From Glandiceps talaboti (Eukaryota; Hemichordata; Enteropneusta; Spengelidae), in assembly GCF_964340395.1 (NCBI RefSeq), contig NC_135560.1:2103501-2167500 (forward strand): a stretch of DNA of 64,000 nucleotides. Direction: 5' to 3'. The notes beneath the pieces were generated by a model. The model saw only the letters and a program-made list of their open reading frames with translations. It searched no databases and was not told the DNA's origin. Below, one piece after another: positions 1-14,800 of this stretch (positions within the stretch are counted from its first letter, which is position 1; every line of letters begins with the position of its first letter). The position numbers were made by a program, and so were the translations under genes.

Positions 1-1430
1 CTATGTATTAGTATACAAATAATGTACACTATGTATTAGTACACCATGTACACTATGTATTAGTATACAAATGATGTACACTATGTATTAGTACACAAAT
101 AATGTACACTATGTATTAGTACACAAATGATGTACACTATGTATTAGTACACAAATGATGTACACTATGTATTAGTACACAAATAATGTACACTATGTAT
201 TAGTACACAAATAATGTACACTATGTATTAGTACACAAATAATGTACACCATGTATTAGTACACAAATGATGTACACTATGTATTAGTACACAAATAATG
301 TACACCATGTATTAGTACACACATGGTGTACACTATCTATTAGTACACAAATAATGTACATTATGTATTAGTACACAAATGATGTACACTATGTATTAGT
401 ACACAAATAATGTACACCATGTATTAGTACACAAATGATGTACACCATGTATTAGTACACACATGATGTACATTATGTATTAGTACACAAATGATGTACA
501 CTATGTATTAGTACACAAATAATGTACACCATGTATTAGTACACAAATGATGTACACTATGTATTAGTACACAAATAATGTACACTATGTATTAGTACAC
601 AAATAATGTACACTATGTATTAGTATACAAATAATGTACACTATGTATTAGTACACCATGTACACTATGTATTAGTATACAAATAATGTACACTATGTAT
701 TAGTATACAAATAATGTACACTATGTATTAGTACACAAATAATGTACACTATGTATTAGTATACAAATAATGTACACTATGTATTAGTATACAAATGATG
801 TACATTATGTATTAGTACACAAATAATGTACACTATGTATTAGTACACAAATAATGTACACTATGTATTAGTATACAAATAATGTACACTATGTATTAGT
901 ACACCATGTACACTATGTATTAGTATACAAATAATGTACACTATGTATTAGTACACCATGTACACTATGTATTAGTATACAAATGATGTACACTATGTAT
1001 TAGTACACAAATAATGTACACTATGTATTAGTACACAAATGATGTACACTATGTATTAGTACACAAATGATGTACACTATGTATTAGTACACAAATGATG
1101 TACACCATGTATTAGTACACACATGATGTACACCATGTATTAGTACACAAATGATGTACACCATGTATTAGTACACAAATGATGTACACCATGTATTAGT
1201 ACACAAATGATGTACACCATGTATTAGTACACAAATAATGTACACTATGTATTAGTATACAAATAATGTACACTATGTATTAGTACACCATGTACACTAT
1301 GTATTAGTATACAAATGATGTACACTATGCATTAGTACCCAAATAATGTACACCATGTATTAGTACACAAATAATGTACACTATGTATTAGTACACAAAT
1401 AATGTATACTGTACTTGTACAAAAATAATG
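1..1430. repeat. 28-bp minisatellite, about 50 units
   Basis: Tandem units with core actatgtattagtacacaa; both full 28-bp and shortened units (..gtacaccatg..) occur in mixed order. The array runs off the left edge of the window. A single degenerate unit reappears near 3015-3050, beyond the unique stretch. Confidence 0.97.
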
Positions 1431-2077
1431 TACACTATGTATTTGTATAGGAAATCTCAAATTCAACCATGCCCTTTGCATTGGAATGATGTAGATTATC
1501 ATGAGGCGCAGTTGAGTGATAATTTACCTTGTTCTGATGCAAAGGGTGAGGTTTACATGCAATACCTCACGTCAACGAGTTGGATTTTCGACTTGTACCA
1601 CAAAAAAAGGAATGAAAATATGATTTTGTTTGAGAGATTTTGAAATTTCTGACAGAGTTGATATGGTTACATGCGTCTACATATGAATGAATGTTGGTGA
1701 GAGGAATATAACGATGGACGTACAGCTGTGTCTCGTATGAAGTGTCCATCTCTGATTGGTCACTTACCGACATTGTAGAGATGATGTACATGTATTTTAA
1801 TTAGATGTACGTAATTAGTTAACAGTTGTAACCAAGGTGGACATTGTACAACATTGTTCATGTCATTATTTAGTTGTCTTTCATTTAGTCAACACTGAAT
1901 GAGTGTCATTCTTGCTGAGTCTTGAGTCAGGATGGACATATTTCCTGACTTCTCTAACATACACGATTATCTGATAGTAATTTGGAACAATTCTGCTCGC
2001 AATTGGAATTGACATCTAGTCTCCAATTCAAAGACTTCAAAACCTAGCACGTTTGCAGAACCTGTAAGAAGTGAACA

Positions 2078-2755
2078 GTGACAAACAGTACAGAAGTCTT
2101 GAGTACCAAAAGACACATGCAAATGAACCAAATGGGGTGTTTCCATAAACACATGCAGCAGTACAGAGACAAAAGAAATCGAACATGTGTGGTGAAGCTG
2201 TTGAAAACCTATTTGGAATATATTCCGAAAAGTGGCCCATTCTATCGACGTCCTTTACCAAACTTTTCATCGCAGAAGGTTGGCATAAATAAGCTCTCAA
2301 TATTCTATGATTAGTAGGAAGATGTATGCATTGGCTGGTATTGAAGGCTATCATACTGGACATTCTAGTGAGGTTAGCATTCTAGGATTTAAAGTTCGCC
2401 CCTATTTTCAATCGTTCAAATCCTAGAATCACATCTTCAAATATCTTTGTTGTTGTTGCTCGTTTTTACAGCTCTTTGGTACCAAGCACTTTCCCGTCAA
2501 AATTATTTGAAGAATTTTTGTCCCATGTTAAAATAATGTTACAAAATGATCACATTTGCTTAATACTTAGTACATTCATAGAATTGGAGCCTCTATATTG
2601 TTTCATACATGCCTGGTAGTCACGGTGATTAACCTACTTTATTCTTCTATTTTCCATTAGATTACAGCAGCAACAAAAGGTCAAAGAGAGAACTGGACAT
2701 AGTGTTGATGATGCTGTACAAATTTGTGAACAGTACTTTGCAATCGTTGTGTAAT
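2078..2755 (+). pseudogene. Decayed Crypton-like / DUF3504 tyrosine-recombinase fragment
   Basis: One frame (2078-2314) reads KHMQQYRDKRNRTCVVKLLK and PFYRRPLPN..QKVGINKL, resembling the C-terminal catalytic region of Crypton-derived recombinases. A shifted frame continues with KMYALAGIEGYHTGHSSE (about 2312-2371), and KVKERTGHSVDDAV at 2670-2755 matches the K.RTGHRS box that precedes the catalytic tyrosine. About 280 bp of AT-rich DNA separates the last two parts and could be an intron (GAG|GTTAGC ... TTACAG|CAG). The frame break suggests a dead copy. The family call is from motif memory only. Confidence 0.42.
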
Positions 2756-3074
2756 TTTGCCTTTGGAGTGTCTTATTAAACTGGGTGCACGTTGGCCATA
2801 CTCTGAATTTCTTTGCTATGTTGTATATTTTGAATATTTGTGTACAGGTGGACTTCTTAATGATCTAGCGCATTTATATGTAAAGTCGTAAACCCTCAAC
2901 AGTTTGATTGATATGTAAATTTAAGTAGTAAACCCCCATACTTCTTTTGTTAAAAATGTAGGTTTACATGAATAAATGTACAAGTGAAACAATGACATGA
3001 CCAAGAGTGGTATAAGTACAAATGACGTACACTATGTATTTGTACAAAAGATAATAAAATTATTTAATGAATAT

Positions 3075-4515
3075 AAACAGAAGAACATATATATCATATT
3101 ACAAGTAATATGATATATCACCATTCTTACATGTAATATGATATATCACCATTCTTACATGTAATATTATATATCACCATTCTTCCATGTAATATGATAT
3201 ATCACCATTCTTACATGTAATATGATATATCACCATTCTTACATGTAATATTATATATCACCATTCTTCCATGTAATATGATATATCACCATTCTTACAT
3301 GTAATATGATATATCACCATTCTTACATGTAATATGATATATCACCATTCTTACATGTAATATTATATATCACCATTCTTCCATGTAATATGATATATCA
3401 CCATTCTTCCATGTAATATGATATATCACCATTCTTCCATGTAATATGATATATCACCATTCTTCCATGTAATATGATATATCACCATTCTTCCATGTAA
3501 TAAGATATATCACCATTCTTCCATGTAATATGATATATCACCATTCTTCCATGTAATATGATATATCACCATTCTTCCATGTAATATGATATATCACCAT
3601 TCTTCCATGTAATATGATATATCACCATTCTTCCATGTAATATGATATATCACCATTCTTACATGTAATATGATATATCACCATTCTTACATGTAATATG
3701 ATATATCACCATTCTTACATGTAATATGATATATCACCATTCTTACATGTAATATGATATATCACCATTCTTACATGTAATATGATATATCACCATTCTT
3801 CCATGTAATATGATATATCACCATTCTTCCATGTAATATGATATATCACCATTCTTACATGTAATATGATATATCACCATTCTTCCATGTAATATGATAT
3901 ATCACCATTCTTACATGTAATATGATATATCACCATTCTTCCATGTAATATGATATATCACCATTCTTACATGTAATATGATATATCACCATTCTTACAT
4001 GTAATATGATATATCACCATTCTTACATGTAATATGATATATCACCATTCTTACATGTAATATGATATATCACCATTCTTACATGTAATATGATATATCA
4101 CCATTCTTACATGTAATATGATATATCACCATTCTTCCATGTAATATGATATATCACCATTCTTCCATGTAATATGATATATCACCATTCTTCCATGTAA
4201 TATAATATATCACCATTCTTCCATGTAATATCATATATCACCATTCTTCCATGTAATATGATATATCACCATTCTTCCATGTAATATGATATATCACCAT
4301 TCTTCCATGTAATATAATATATCACCATTCTTCCATGTAATATGATATATCACCATTCTTCCATGTAATATGATATATCATTATCACCATTCTTCCATGT
4401 AATATGATATATCACCATTCTTCCATGTAATATGATATATCACCATTCTTCCATGTAATATCATATATCATTATCACCATTCTTCCATGTAATATAATAT
4501 ATCACCATTCTTCCA
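3075..4515. repeat. 28-bp minisatellite, about 51 units
   Basis: Core atatcaccattcttccatgt; the main variation is ttacatg versus ttccatg, in runs. Two units carry an extra atcatt near 4375-4385 and 4470. Lies downstream of INTS11. Same unit length as the first array but unrelated sequence. Confidence 0.97.
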
Positions 4516-4689
4516 CGCTATTTATAATTTAATTTGTGCATGATGAATTGGAAGAATAACAAACTACAAATTACATACTTTTGTCAAGTTGTGACATTTT
4601 ATAATTGTAAAAATTTGCACAATATGCCATGGAAGGCATCAATATCAGTATATGACACTCCAGCAACATATTATTCATCAGCATTCACA

Positions 4690-4815
4690 AATTAGATAAA
4701 TGACTCACAAGTGATTGACGGAGTCTACAAAATGATAAATGACTCACAAGTGATTGATGGAGTCTACACAATGATAAATGACTCACAAGTGATTGATGGA
4801 GTCTACACAATGATA
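4690..4815. repeat. 39-bp tandem repeat, three units
   Basis: Three copies of ataaatgactcacaagtgat..., differing by a few bases. In the 3' flank of INTS11. The rest of 4516-5207 is the INTS11 3' UTR and flank, with nothing else recognised. Confidence 0.85.
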
Positions 4816-4875
4816 AATGGTACAGTCTATAAGAGAAGTTAAATTCTGAATACAAGAATGATTGTATTTAATCTC

Positions 4876-4881
4876 TTTATT
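4876..4881 (-). promoter_or_regulatory. Probable INTS11 polyadenylation signal AATAAA
   Basis: AATAAA on the minus strand about 330 nt past the stop codon, with ATTAAA (4867-4872) just after it. No closer AATAAA was seen between the stop and this site. The cleavage site itself cannot be placed. Confidence 0.5.
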
Positions 4882-5207
4882 GATAAGAGAATAGTAATCA
4901 CAGACTGTGAGATTCACACAGTTGCTGATATTTCTTCATATTCAATAATAAGAGGCAATGTAACAAAAGTGCATTGTAGATCTCCACTATACAATATTTC
5001 ACCTTTGCGTCAAGGGTCAAAGTACATTGTGTAACTACACATAGGTGTGAATGTCAAAGAAATAACTATATACAATGGACTAGATGGAATCAATCTCCAA
5101 GAGAAGTTCAGTTTGTATACACGTGTGCATGGAATACTATACACCAATTCATGCATGAGCCTCTATGTGGTACATCAATGCAGGTTGCAAACATATCAAA
5201 CCAAACA

Positions 5208-5276
5208 TCACTGAGCTTCTGTTTTTGTAAATCTACTCTGTAACATAGAAAACAGTGAACTTCCAAGGTCTTCATC
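5208..5276 (-). CDS. INTS11: INTS11 exon 21 (stop codon)
   Basis: 69 nt, residues 578-599 and the stop ([16 protein letters not shown], then TKTEAQ); TGA at 5208-5210. Acceptor is preceded by a T-rich tract TTTTGTTGTTTTGCAG. DEDLGS fits the family DEELGS. Confidence 0.94.
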   Translation of the reverse strand, partial: DEDLGSSLFSMLQSRFTKTEAQ

Positions 5277-8200
5277 CTGCAAAACAACAAAACACAGCAC
5301 TGTAAGATAAACTATGGATGTTGTAACTAAGGTAGACTAACAACACTGTAACTAAGGTAGACTAACAACACTGTAACTAAGATAGACTAACAACACTGTA
5401 ACTAAGATAGACTAACAACACTGTAACTAAGATAGACTAACAACACTGTAACTAAGGTAGACTAACAACACTGTAACTAAGGTAGACTAACAACACTGTA
5501 ACTAAGGTAGACTAACAACACTGTAACTAAGATAGACTAACAACACTGTAACTAAGGTAGACTAACAACACTGTAACTAAGATAGACTAACAACACTGTA
5601 ACTAAGATAGACTAACAACACTGTAACTAAGGTAGACTAACAACACTGTAACTAAGGTAGACTAACAACACTGTAACTAAGGTAGACTAACAACACTGTA
5701 ACTAAGGTAGACTAACAACACTGTAACTAAGGTAGACTAACAACACTGTAACTAAGGTAGACTAACAACACTGTAACTATGGTAGACTAACAACACTGTA
5801 ACTAAGGTAGACTAACAACACTGTAACTAAGGTAGACTAACAACACTGTAACTAAGGTAGACTAACAACACTGTAACTATGGTAGACTAACAACACTGTA
5901 ACTAAGGTAGACTAACAACACTGTAACTAAGGTAGACTAACAACACTGTAACTAAGGTAGACTAACAACACTGTAACTAAGGTAGACTAACAACACTGTA
6001 ACTAAGGTAGACTAACAACACTGTAACTAAGATAGACTAACAACACTGTAACTAAGGTAGACTAACAACACTGTAACTAAGGTAGACTAACAACACTGTA
6101 ACTAAGGTAGACTAACAACACTGTAACTATGGTAGACTAACAACACTGTAACTAAGGTAGACTAACAACACTGTAACTAAGGTAGACTAACAACACTGTA
6201 ACTAAGGTAGACTAACAACACTGTAACTAAGGTAGACTAACAACACTGTAACTATGGTAGACATCATGAGTTGATAGATTAGATACTTGGTATATGTGTA
6301 ATTAAACTACTACTTCTACAATAATCTCAATCTGATGAATGTCTATCAAATATAGCTTACCTGGTATGGCCATGACACAAGAACATCTGTTCCCTCATCT
6401 GATTCATTGGCTGTCTGGAGAATGAAACACAACAATAAAATACCACCAATGGGGCTGTAGCACAACTGTTGTTGGCTGTTGGTATGAGTGTGGTCTTGTT
6501 GCTAGGCATAATTGCATACACTTTTGGAATCTTTTATTAAAAAATTATTTTCCTTACCCTTTCCAGTTTTAATCTTTGCAATATAAACCATCATTTAGCC
6601 ATTGCTATGGGCGTGGTCCTATTGCCTGACATATTTGTATACATTAAAAAAATATTTATTCACTTGCCTACCCATCCCTGTTGTTATCTTTGTAATATGC
6701 ATCATCATTTCAATGTTGCTAAGGGTGGGGTCATGGTTGCTGGAACTAATTGTGTCAAAATGTTTTTAACAATAAATGCAGAATAACACCTCCAGAAACA
6801 TTCCCACCAAGTTTCAACTCCATTCACCATGCAGTTTAAAGATACAAGTTTTTGACCACATCTGAGATTTTTAGACCTAATTTGCATATTGCTGATGGGG
6901 TCATCATGTTGTTAATACATCTTCATCTACACATCCCTAGATGCACTCCCATTAAATTTCAACCCAATCTGCTCAGTAATTTTGGAACTATATATTTTAG
7001 ACCAAAAAGATACATTTGTAGCCCTAATTTGCATATCACCGACTGGATCATCATGTCACAAAGAATTCTCAATCTTAACTCCACTAAGAACATTCCCAAC
7101 AAATTTCAACCAATCTGCCCAATATTTTGGAATTATACATTTTTGACCAAAATGACACATTTTTAGCCCTAATTTGCATATCACTGATAGGATCATCATG
7201 TCATGAATGATTTGTAATCTAAACACCCCTAACAATGTTCTAATCATATTCCACACCACTATGCTTCGCAGTTTTGGAATTAAAAGATTTTTTACCAAAG
7301 AGACAGATTTTATACCCTAATTTGCATATCACTGATTGAATCATCACGTCACGAACAATTCTTAATCTAAACACCCCTTAGGATGTTCCCACCAAATTTC
7401 AGACCAATCTACAGAGTAATTTTTGAGTTAAAAGTTTTTTGACCGAAACTCACATTTTTGACCAAATTACACACCGATGGTAAAATCATTTGATTTGAAG
7501 AATCTCCAAACTAGACACCCAATTTCCCAACTAGACACCAACTATCATGGCAATCGGTCTTGCGGTTTTTGAGTTTAAGTTGTTTACACACAGACAGACA
7601 GACATACACTTTGCCATGTCTATAGAACTACTGAACCTTATCAGTTCAGTTGTGCTAAAAAGTAAATTCTAAACATCCTATATACATACTGTCACAACAA
7701 TGGTACACGTATATAAAGTATATAATAACAATTCATCATAAACCATCCCCTGGGGATGGTATACCCTGAGGTTTTAACCAGTTGATGACATATACACATG
7801 AGCATCAGTGAATGCGTATTTGTCATCAACTGGTCAAAACCAAAGGGTATACTATACCCAGGGGATGGTTATATGTCGTCAACTGGTCAAAACCAAAGGG
7901 TATACTATACCCAGTGAATGCGTATATGTCGTCAACTGGTCAAAACCAAAGGGTATACCATACCCAGGGGATGGTTATATGTCGTCAACTGGTCAAAACC
8001 AAAGGGTATACCATACCCAGGGGATGGTTATATGTCGTCAACTGGTCAAAACCAAAGTGTATACCATACCCAGGGGATGGTTATATGTCGTCAACTGGTC
8101 AAAACCAAAGGGTGTACTATACCCAGGGGATGGTTATATGTCGTCAACTGGTCAAAACCAAAGGGTATACCATACCCAGGGGATGGTTATATGTCGTCAA

Positions 8201-11200
8201 CTGGTCAAAACCAAAGGGTATACCATACCCAGGGGATGGTTATATGTCGTCAACTGGTCAAAACCAAAGGGTATACCATACCCAGGGGATGGTTATATGT
8301 CGTCAACTGGTCAAAACCAAAGGGTATACCATACCCAGGGGATGGTTATATGTCGTCAACTGGTCAAAACCAAAGGGTATACCATACCCAGGGGATGGTT
8401 ATATGTCGTCAACTGGTCAAAACCAAAGGGTATACCATACCCAGGGGATGGTTATATGTCGTCAACTGGTCAAAACCAAGGGTATACCATACCCAGGGGA
8501 TGGTTATATGTCGCCAACTGGTCAAAACCAAAGGGTATACCATACCCAGGGGATGGTTATATGTCGCCAACTGGTCAAAACCAAAGGGTATACCATACCC
8601 AGGGGATGGTTATATGTCGTCAACTGGTCAAAACCAAAGGGTATACCATACCCAGGGGATGGTTATATGTCGTCAACTGGTCAAAACCAAAGGGTATACC
8701 ATATCCAGGGATGGCTTATTGCTATTATAACATTATTATATCAGAATTTTGAAATTTGCAAAAGAAACTTTTAAAAAACTGTAAAACAAATAACCATCCC
8801 CTGGGTATGGTATACCCTTTGGTTTTGACCAGTTGACGACATATAACCATCCCCTGGGTATGGTATACCCTTTGGTTTTGACCAGTTGGCGACATATAAC
8901 CATCCCCTGGGTATGGTATACCCTTTGGTTTTGACCAGTTGACGACATATAACCATCCCCTGGGTATGGTATACCCTTTGGTTTTGACCAGTTGGCGACA
9001 TATAACCATCCTATGTCGTCAACTGGTCAAAACCAAAGGGTATACCATACCCAGGGGATGGTTATATGTCGTCAACTGGTCAAAACCAAAGGGTATACCA
9101 TACCCAGGGGATGGTTATATGTCGTCAACTGGTCAAAACCAAAGGGTATACCATATCCAGGGATGGCTTATTGCTATTATAACATTATTATATCAGAATT
9201 TTGAAATTTGCAAAAGAAACTTTTAAAAAACTGTAAAACAAACTACAATTTGGAATGGAAATGAAGTGTAGGTATACATCAGCCCCAGAACCTGAATATC
9301 TGTTGAATTTCAATTGTGATTCCATCCACTATGGGGGACGATCTCACAATATAAAGTCAAGGACAATGTGAATAAATTGATCTTTAAACGATGAGTAGTT
9401 TAATACTGTGCAGTATATATATGTATTAGTTTGTACAGTGACAAGTTCATTTGTGAATGGTCTGAAGTCAGATTTCTTTTGTGATGGATTTACATACTAC
9501 ATGATCTGCCTCACTGTATGGAGCCAAGAATGACACTTTAGGCTTATAATGAGCCGCTCTAATGTGATGGTTTAGAGTAAACATCGGACAATTCTAAAAA
9601 ATGTTTAATGTTCAGCATGGAAGAGTTATTGTTGTACAGGCGATTGACAGTACAGCTTACCAGAAGTGCCTTTGTCCTTTATGTGTTTTAAAAAAGTAGC
9701 GTAACAATCGTAATTTGACCATTAGGTCACAACGCTTGGACATAAACAATTATTATTATTATAATATTATAGTTTCGGCGATGGATGTAAAACTAATCTC
9801 ATTCAGGACCACTCAAAGTCCTGCTAACTGCACTATCACTATTTTAGACGTGTTAGATTGATGTCTTGACCAATCAGATCTGACTCTCAATTTGCACCAT
9901 CAATACACTCGTATAATATAATATAATATATCATCATACAGCATAAAATATCCACTATGCAATACAAGTGCAAAATATCCACTATGCCATACAAGTGTAA
10001 AATATCCACTATGCCATACAAATGTAAAATATCCACTATGCAATACAAGTGTAAAATATCCACTATGCAATACAACTGTAAAATATCCACTATGTCATAC
10101 AAGTGTAAAATATCCACTATGCCATACAAGTGTAAAATATCCACTGTGCCATACAAGTGAAAATATCCACTGCGCCATACCAGTGTAAAATATCCACTAT
10201 GCCATATCAGTGTAAAATATCCACTGTGCAATACAAGTGTAAAATATCCACTATGTCATACAAGTGAAAATATCCACTATGCCATACAAGTGTAAAATAT
10301 CCACTATGTCATACAAGTGTAAAATATCCACTGTGCCATACAAGTGTAAAATATCCACTATGCCATACAAGTGTAAAATATCCACTGTGCAATACAAGTG
10401 TAAAATATCCACTGCGCCATACCAGTGTAAAATATCCACTATGCCATACCAGTGTAAAATATCCACTGTGCAATACAAGTGTAAAATATCCACTATGCCA
10501 TACAAGTGTAAAATATCCACTATGCCATACAAGTGTAAAATATCCACTGCGCCATACCAGTGTAAAATATCCACTATGCAATACAAGTGTAAAATATCCA
10601 CTATGCAATACAAGTGTAAAATATCCACTATGCAATACAACTGTAAAATATCCACTGCGCCATACCAGTGTAAAATATCCACTGTGCCATACAAGTGAAA
10701 ATATCCACTGTGCATTACAAGTGTAAAATATCCACTATGCCATACAAGTGTAAAATATCCACTGTGCCATATCCGTGTAAAATATCCACTATGTCATACA
10801 AGTGTAAAATATCCACTATGTCATACAAGTGTAAAATATCCACTATGCAATACAAGTGTAAAATATCCACTGTGCCATACAAGTGAAAATATCCACTGTG
10901 CCATACAAGTGTAAAATATCCACTATGCAATACAAGTGTAAAATATCCACTATGTCATACAAGTGAAAATATCCACTGTGCCATACAAGTGTAAAATATC
11001 CACTATGTCATACAAGTGTAAAATATCCACTGTGCCATATCCGTGTAAAATATCCACTATGCCATACAAGTGTAAAATATCCACTATGTCATACAAGTGT
11101 AAAATATCCACTATGCAATACAAGTGTAAAATATCCACTATGCAATACAAGTGTAAAATATCCACTATGTCATACAAGTGTAAAATATCCACTATGCCAT

Positions 11201-11635
11201 ACAAGTGTAAAATATCCACTGTGCAATACAAGTGTAAAATATCCACTATGCAATACAACTGTAAAATATCCACTATGTCATACAAGTGTAAAATATCCAC
11301 TGTGCCATACAAGTGTAAAATATCCACTATGCAATACAAGTGTAAAATATCCACTATGCAATACAAATGTAAAATATCCACTATGTCATACAAGTGTAAA
11401 ATATCCACTATTCCATGTAAGTGTACACTATCCACTATATCATACAAGTGTAAAATATCTATATTATGTATATAAGTAATTACCTTGATAAGCACTGAAT
11501 CCACTAACAGTGATCCATCAGATGTATGTTGTACAGTATGACCAGTGAACCTTCTATGGAATTCAAAATAAGTGATAAGATAGATTAATTATACAAAGGT
11601 ATGATTTCAATGTATCTACTGTGTGTGTGTATGTA

Positions 11636-11697
<62 letters not shown>

Positions 11698-11816
11698 TGT
11701 GTGTATGTGTGTGTGTGTGTATGTGTGTGTATGTGTGCATGTGTGTATGTGTGTGTGTGTGCGTGTGTGTATGTGTGTGTGTATGTGTGTGTGTGTGCGT
11801 GTGTGTATGTGTGCAT

Positions 11817-11882
<66 letters not shown>

Positions 11883-14800
11883 ATGTGCGTGTGCACATGC
11901 GCATGTGTGTGTCGGTGTATACAACTATCAAAGTAATAACATATATTGATTGATAAACTCTGGATGGACAAATGAATTTATTGCAATCTAATCATTAAGA
12001 CAACCTGACCATTTTTTCAAACTACCCAAATAATAGTTTCTACTGTCAAAATATTGGACCAGGTTCTTACTGACTGTTCAAGTGTTAATTCTTATTCAAT
12101 GTTTAATCAAGTGTTTGTTCTTATAAATTTAAGGTTGAGGGTATTTTGTTCATACTTACTGTTTGAGTGTTTTATAGAGTACATCCATACTGACAGGAGG
12201 CAGTGACACGGTAGACGTAAACCGTATTTTATGTTCCACAGCATTACATTCTTTCATTGCTTGGCTTGGATCAATTAGTCTTATATTCTGTTGACATTCA
12301 AATATTTTTTTCATGAAGACTTGAATACACATTTTAGAAAGCACTGCAAACAGATTTTAAAAGATCCAACCAAATAACTTCACTTAGGAGTTCACTTTCA
12401 AATCTTGAACAATGAGTGGATTTACTCATGGACAACCAATGAGAACGCAACTTATGCCATAATTTACGGGTACAGTATCACAGAACACGCTGTTCGACAA
12501 TATCTCAAGCAGACAATGATGTTATTGTTATTGTTGGTGGTTCTCTTCATTTCAATTTGGATTGTCTAGTGTTATATTGTAAGACTGATTCTGATTGGTA
12601 CATGTCTAGTGTTATATTGTAAGACTGATTCTGAATGGTACATGTCTAGTGTTATATTGTAAGACTGATTCTGATTGGTACATGTCTAGTGTTATATTGT
12701 AAGACTGATTCTGATTGGTATACTTCTAGTGTTATATTGTAAGACTGATTCTGATTGGTACACGTCTAGTGTTATATTGTAAGACTGATTCTGATTGGTA
12801 CACGTCTAGTGTTATACTGTAAAACTGATTCTGATTGGTACACATCTAGTGTTATATTGTAAGACTGATTCTGATTGGTACACGTCTAGTGTTATATTGT
12901 AAGACTGATTCTGATTGGTACACGTCTAGTGTTATATTGTAAGACTGATTCTGATTGGTACACGTCTAGTGTTATATTGTAAGACTGATTCTGATTGGTA
13001 CACGTCTAGTGTTATATTGTAAGACTGATTCTGATTGGTACACATAAGTACAGGATTTGTATGTGAACTCATATGGTATTGTATGAGATGTAAACAAGTC
13101 TTCATACAAGACAACCCCCCCCCCCCATAGAAGACAACCCCCCCCCCCCATGTGACTGAATGGAGATATGATTTAAAAGAAATTGGTAGAAATAAATTAA
13201 TGAAAATAACTATTTTTAACTACAAATATTGCTGCCATTCAGTAAAAGTGATGAGCACCAAAAATGATATTTGTTTACAGTTCCTGTCTTCAATATTACT
13301 TGTAAACATGATTAAAAAGAAATTAGCAATATGTAAACACTTCAATGTGTCTGTGATAGGAAGGAATTGGCCTGATTTTCATAATTAGCACTCAAGGTCA
13401 AGGGTTAAGGTCAGGACACATAGCTTGTATATGATAATATAGGGGTAGACACTTGAATGGAGACTCTTTATTGTACAGTTTATGAGTTATAGAGTAATGA
13501 TTTTTAACTACAAATATGGCCTCCATTGGGTCAAATTTGCATATATCAAAAGCAAATTGATGTGCATATATCCCATGGATGGACGCATGTCAGGCTTGGA
13601 AGAAGTGCTTGATAATAAGTGTAATGGTACTCACATTATCTTGCATTACAAGTGCTCCATGCATCGTACACAACTTCTTTGGATCATTGGAAAGAGAACT
13701 ATTTAGACCTGCAAGACAATCATGACATCATTGTATAAGCACTTATCAATAGCATATATATAATGTGTAATTACATCACTTGTTATAAAAACTTAGTTTC
13801 ACTTTAATAACATGTAACGATTTATTGATGTAAATCTCTCACATCAAAGAATGTTCTGTCTAACATTAATATCTATAAAACACAGTTTTATTGAAATATC
13901 ACCCATACTTGAAAGAATGTAACATCCACTGTCTATAAACATAGTTTTGGTGGCATTGGTCGCTGAAAACATAAATAAATCTGTCACTAGTTTGTTACCA
14001 AGACTAGCTAGATTCTTACCAAGACTAGCTAGTTTGTTACCAAGACTAGCTAGTTTGTTACCAAGACTGGCTAGTTTCTTACCAAGACAAGCTAGTTTCT
14101 TTCCAAGACTAGCTAGTTTCTTACTAAGGCTAGCTAGTTTCTTTCCAAGACTAGCTAGTTTCTTACCAAGACTGGCTAGTTTCTTACCAAGACTAGCTAG
14201 TTTTTTTTACCAATTACATTATACCCAACAGAGTTGCATTACATTATACCCAACAGAGTTGCATTACATTATACCTGCTAGAGCTGCATTTCTTTTCAGT
14301 AGGTTGACAGATATATCTGCAGCCATATTGGACTGTGTTTGTATTGACACAGTTTCTCCATTTGCAGGATATGAGCATTCAACCCCTGAAACAGACAAGA
14401 ATACACATAGAATATGAAATGGTTTAATCTTTGCAGGTAGTATATTAAACATTGGATATTAATAAGACTGTGCATTGCATCAAAATGTTCAAATAAATCC
14501 TGATTTCTAAGGTTTTCTTCAAGGATGTGAAGTCACCTTGTTCACACACACATTTGACTTCAAAATATTGCCCCAGACAGGTGGTAAAGTGTACCACTGT
14601 CTGTTCAGGTGGTAAAGTGTACCACTGTCTGTTCAGGTGGTAAAGTGTACCACTGTCTGTTCAGGTGGTAAAGTGTACCACTGTCTGTTCAGGTGGTAAA
14701 GTGTACCACTGTCTGTTCAGGTGGTAAAGTGTACCACTGTCTGTTCAGGTGGTAAAGTGTACCACTGTCTGTTCAGGTGGTAAAGTGTACCACTGTCTGT

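Noticed and set aside
1-4515. Regular 28-bp repeats as a CRISPR array
   Set aside because: There are no unique spacers between repeats, the genome is eukaryotic, and no cas genes are present.
7808-9226. Frames of 270-320 codons across the 53-bp array
   Set aside because: All three plus-strand frames are open at once with the same peptide repeat shifted, which is expected of an array and not of a gene.
9887-11504. Frames of 100-184 codons on both strands ([17 protein letters not shown] repeats)
   Set aside because: The 27-bp unit is a multiple of 3 and lacks stops in several frames; purely a repeat artefact in intron 19.
11563-11953. His-Thr and Cys-Val rich frames
   Set aside because: Translation of a (TG)n/(CA)n microsatellite.
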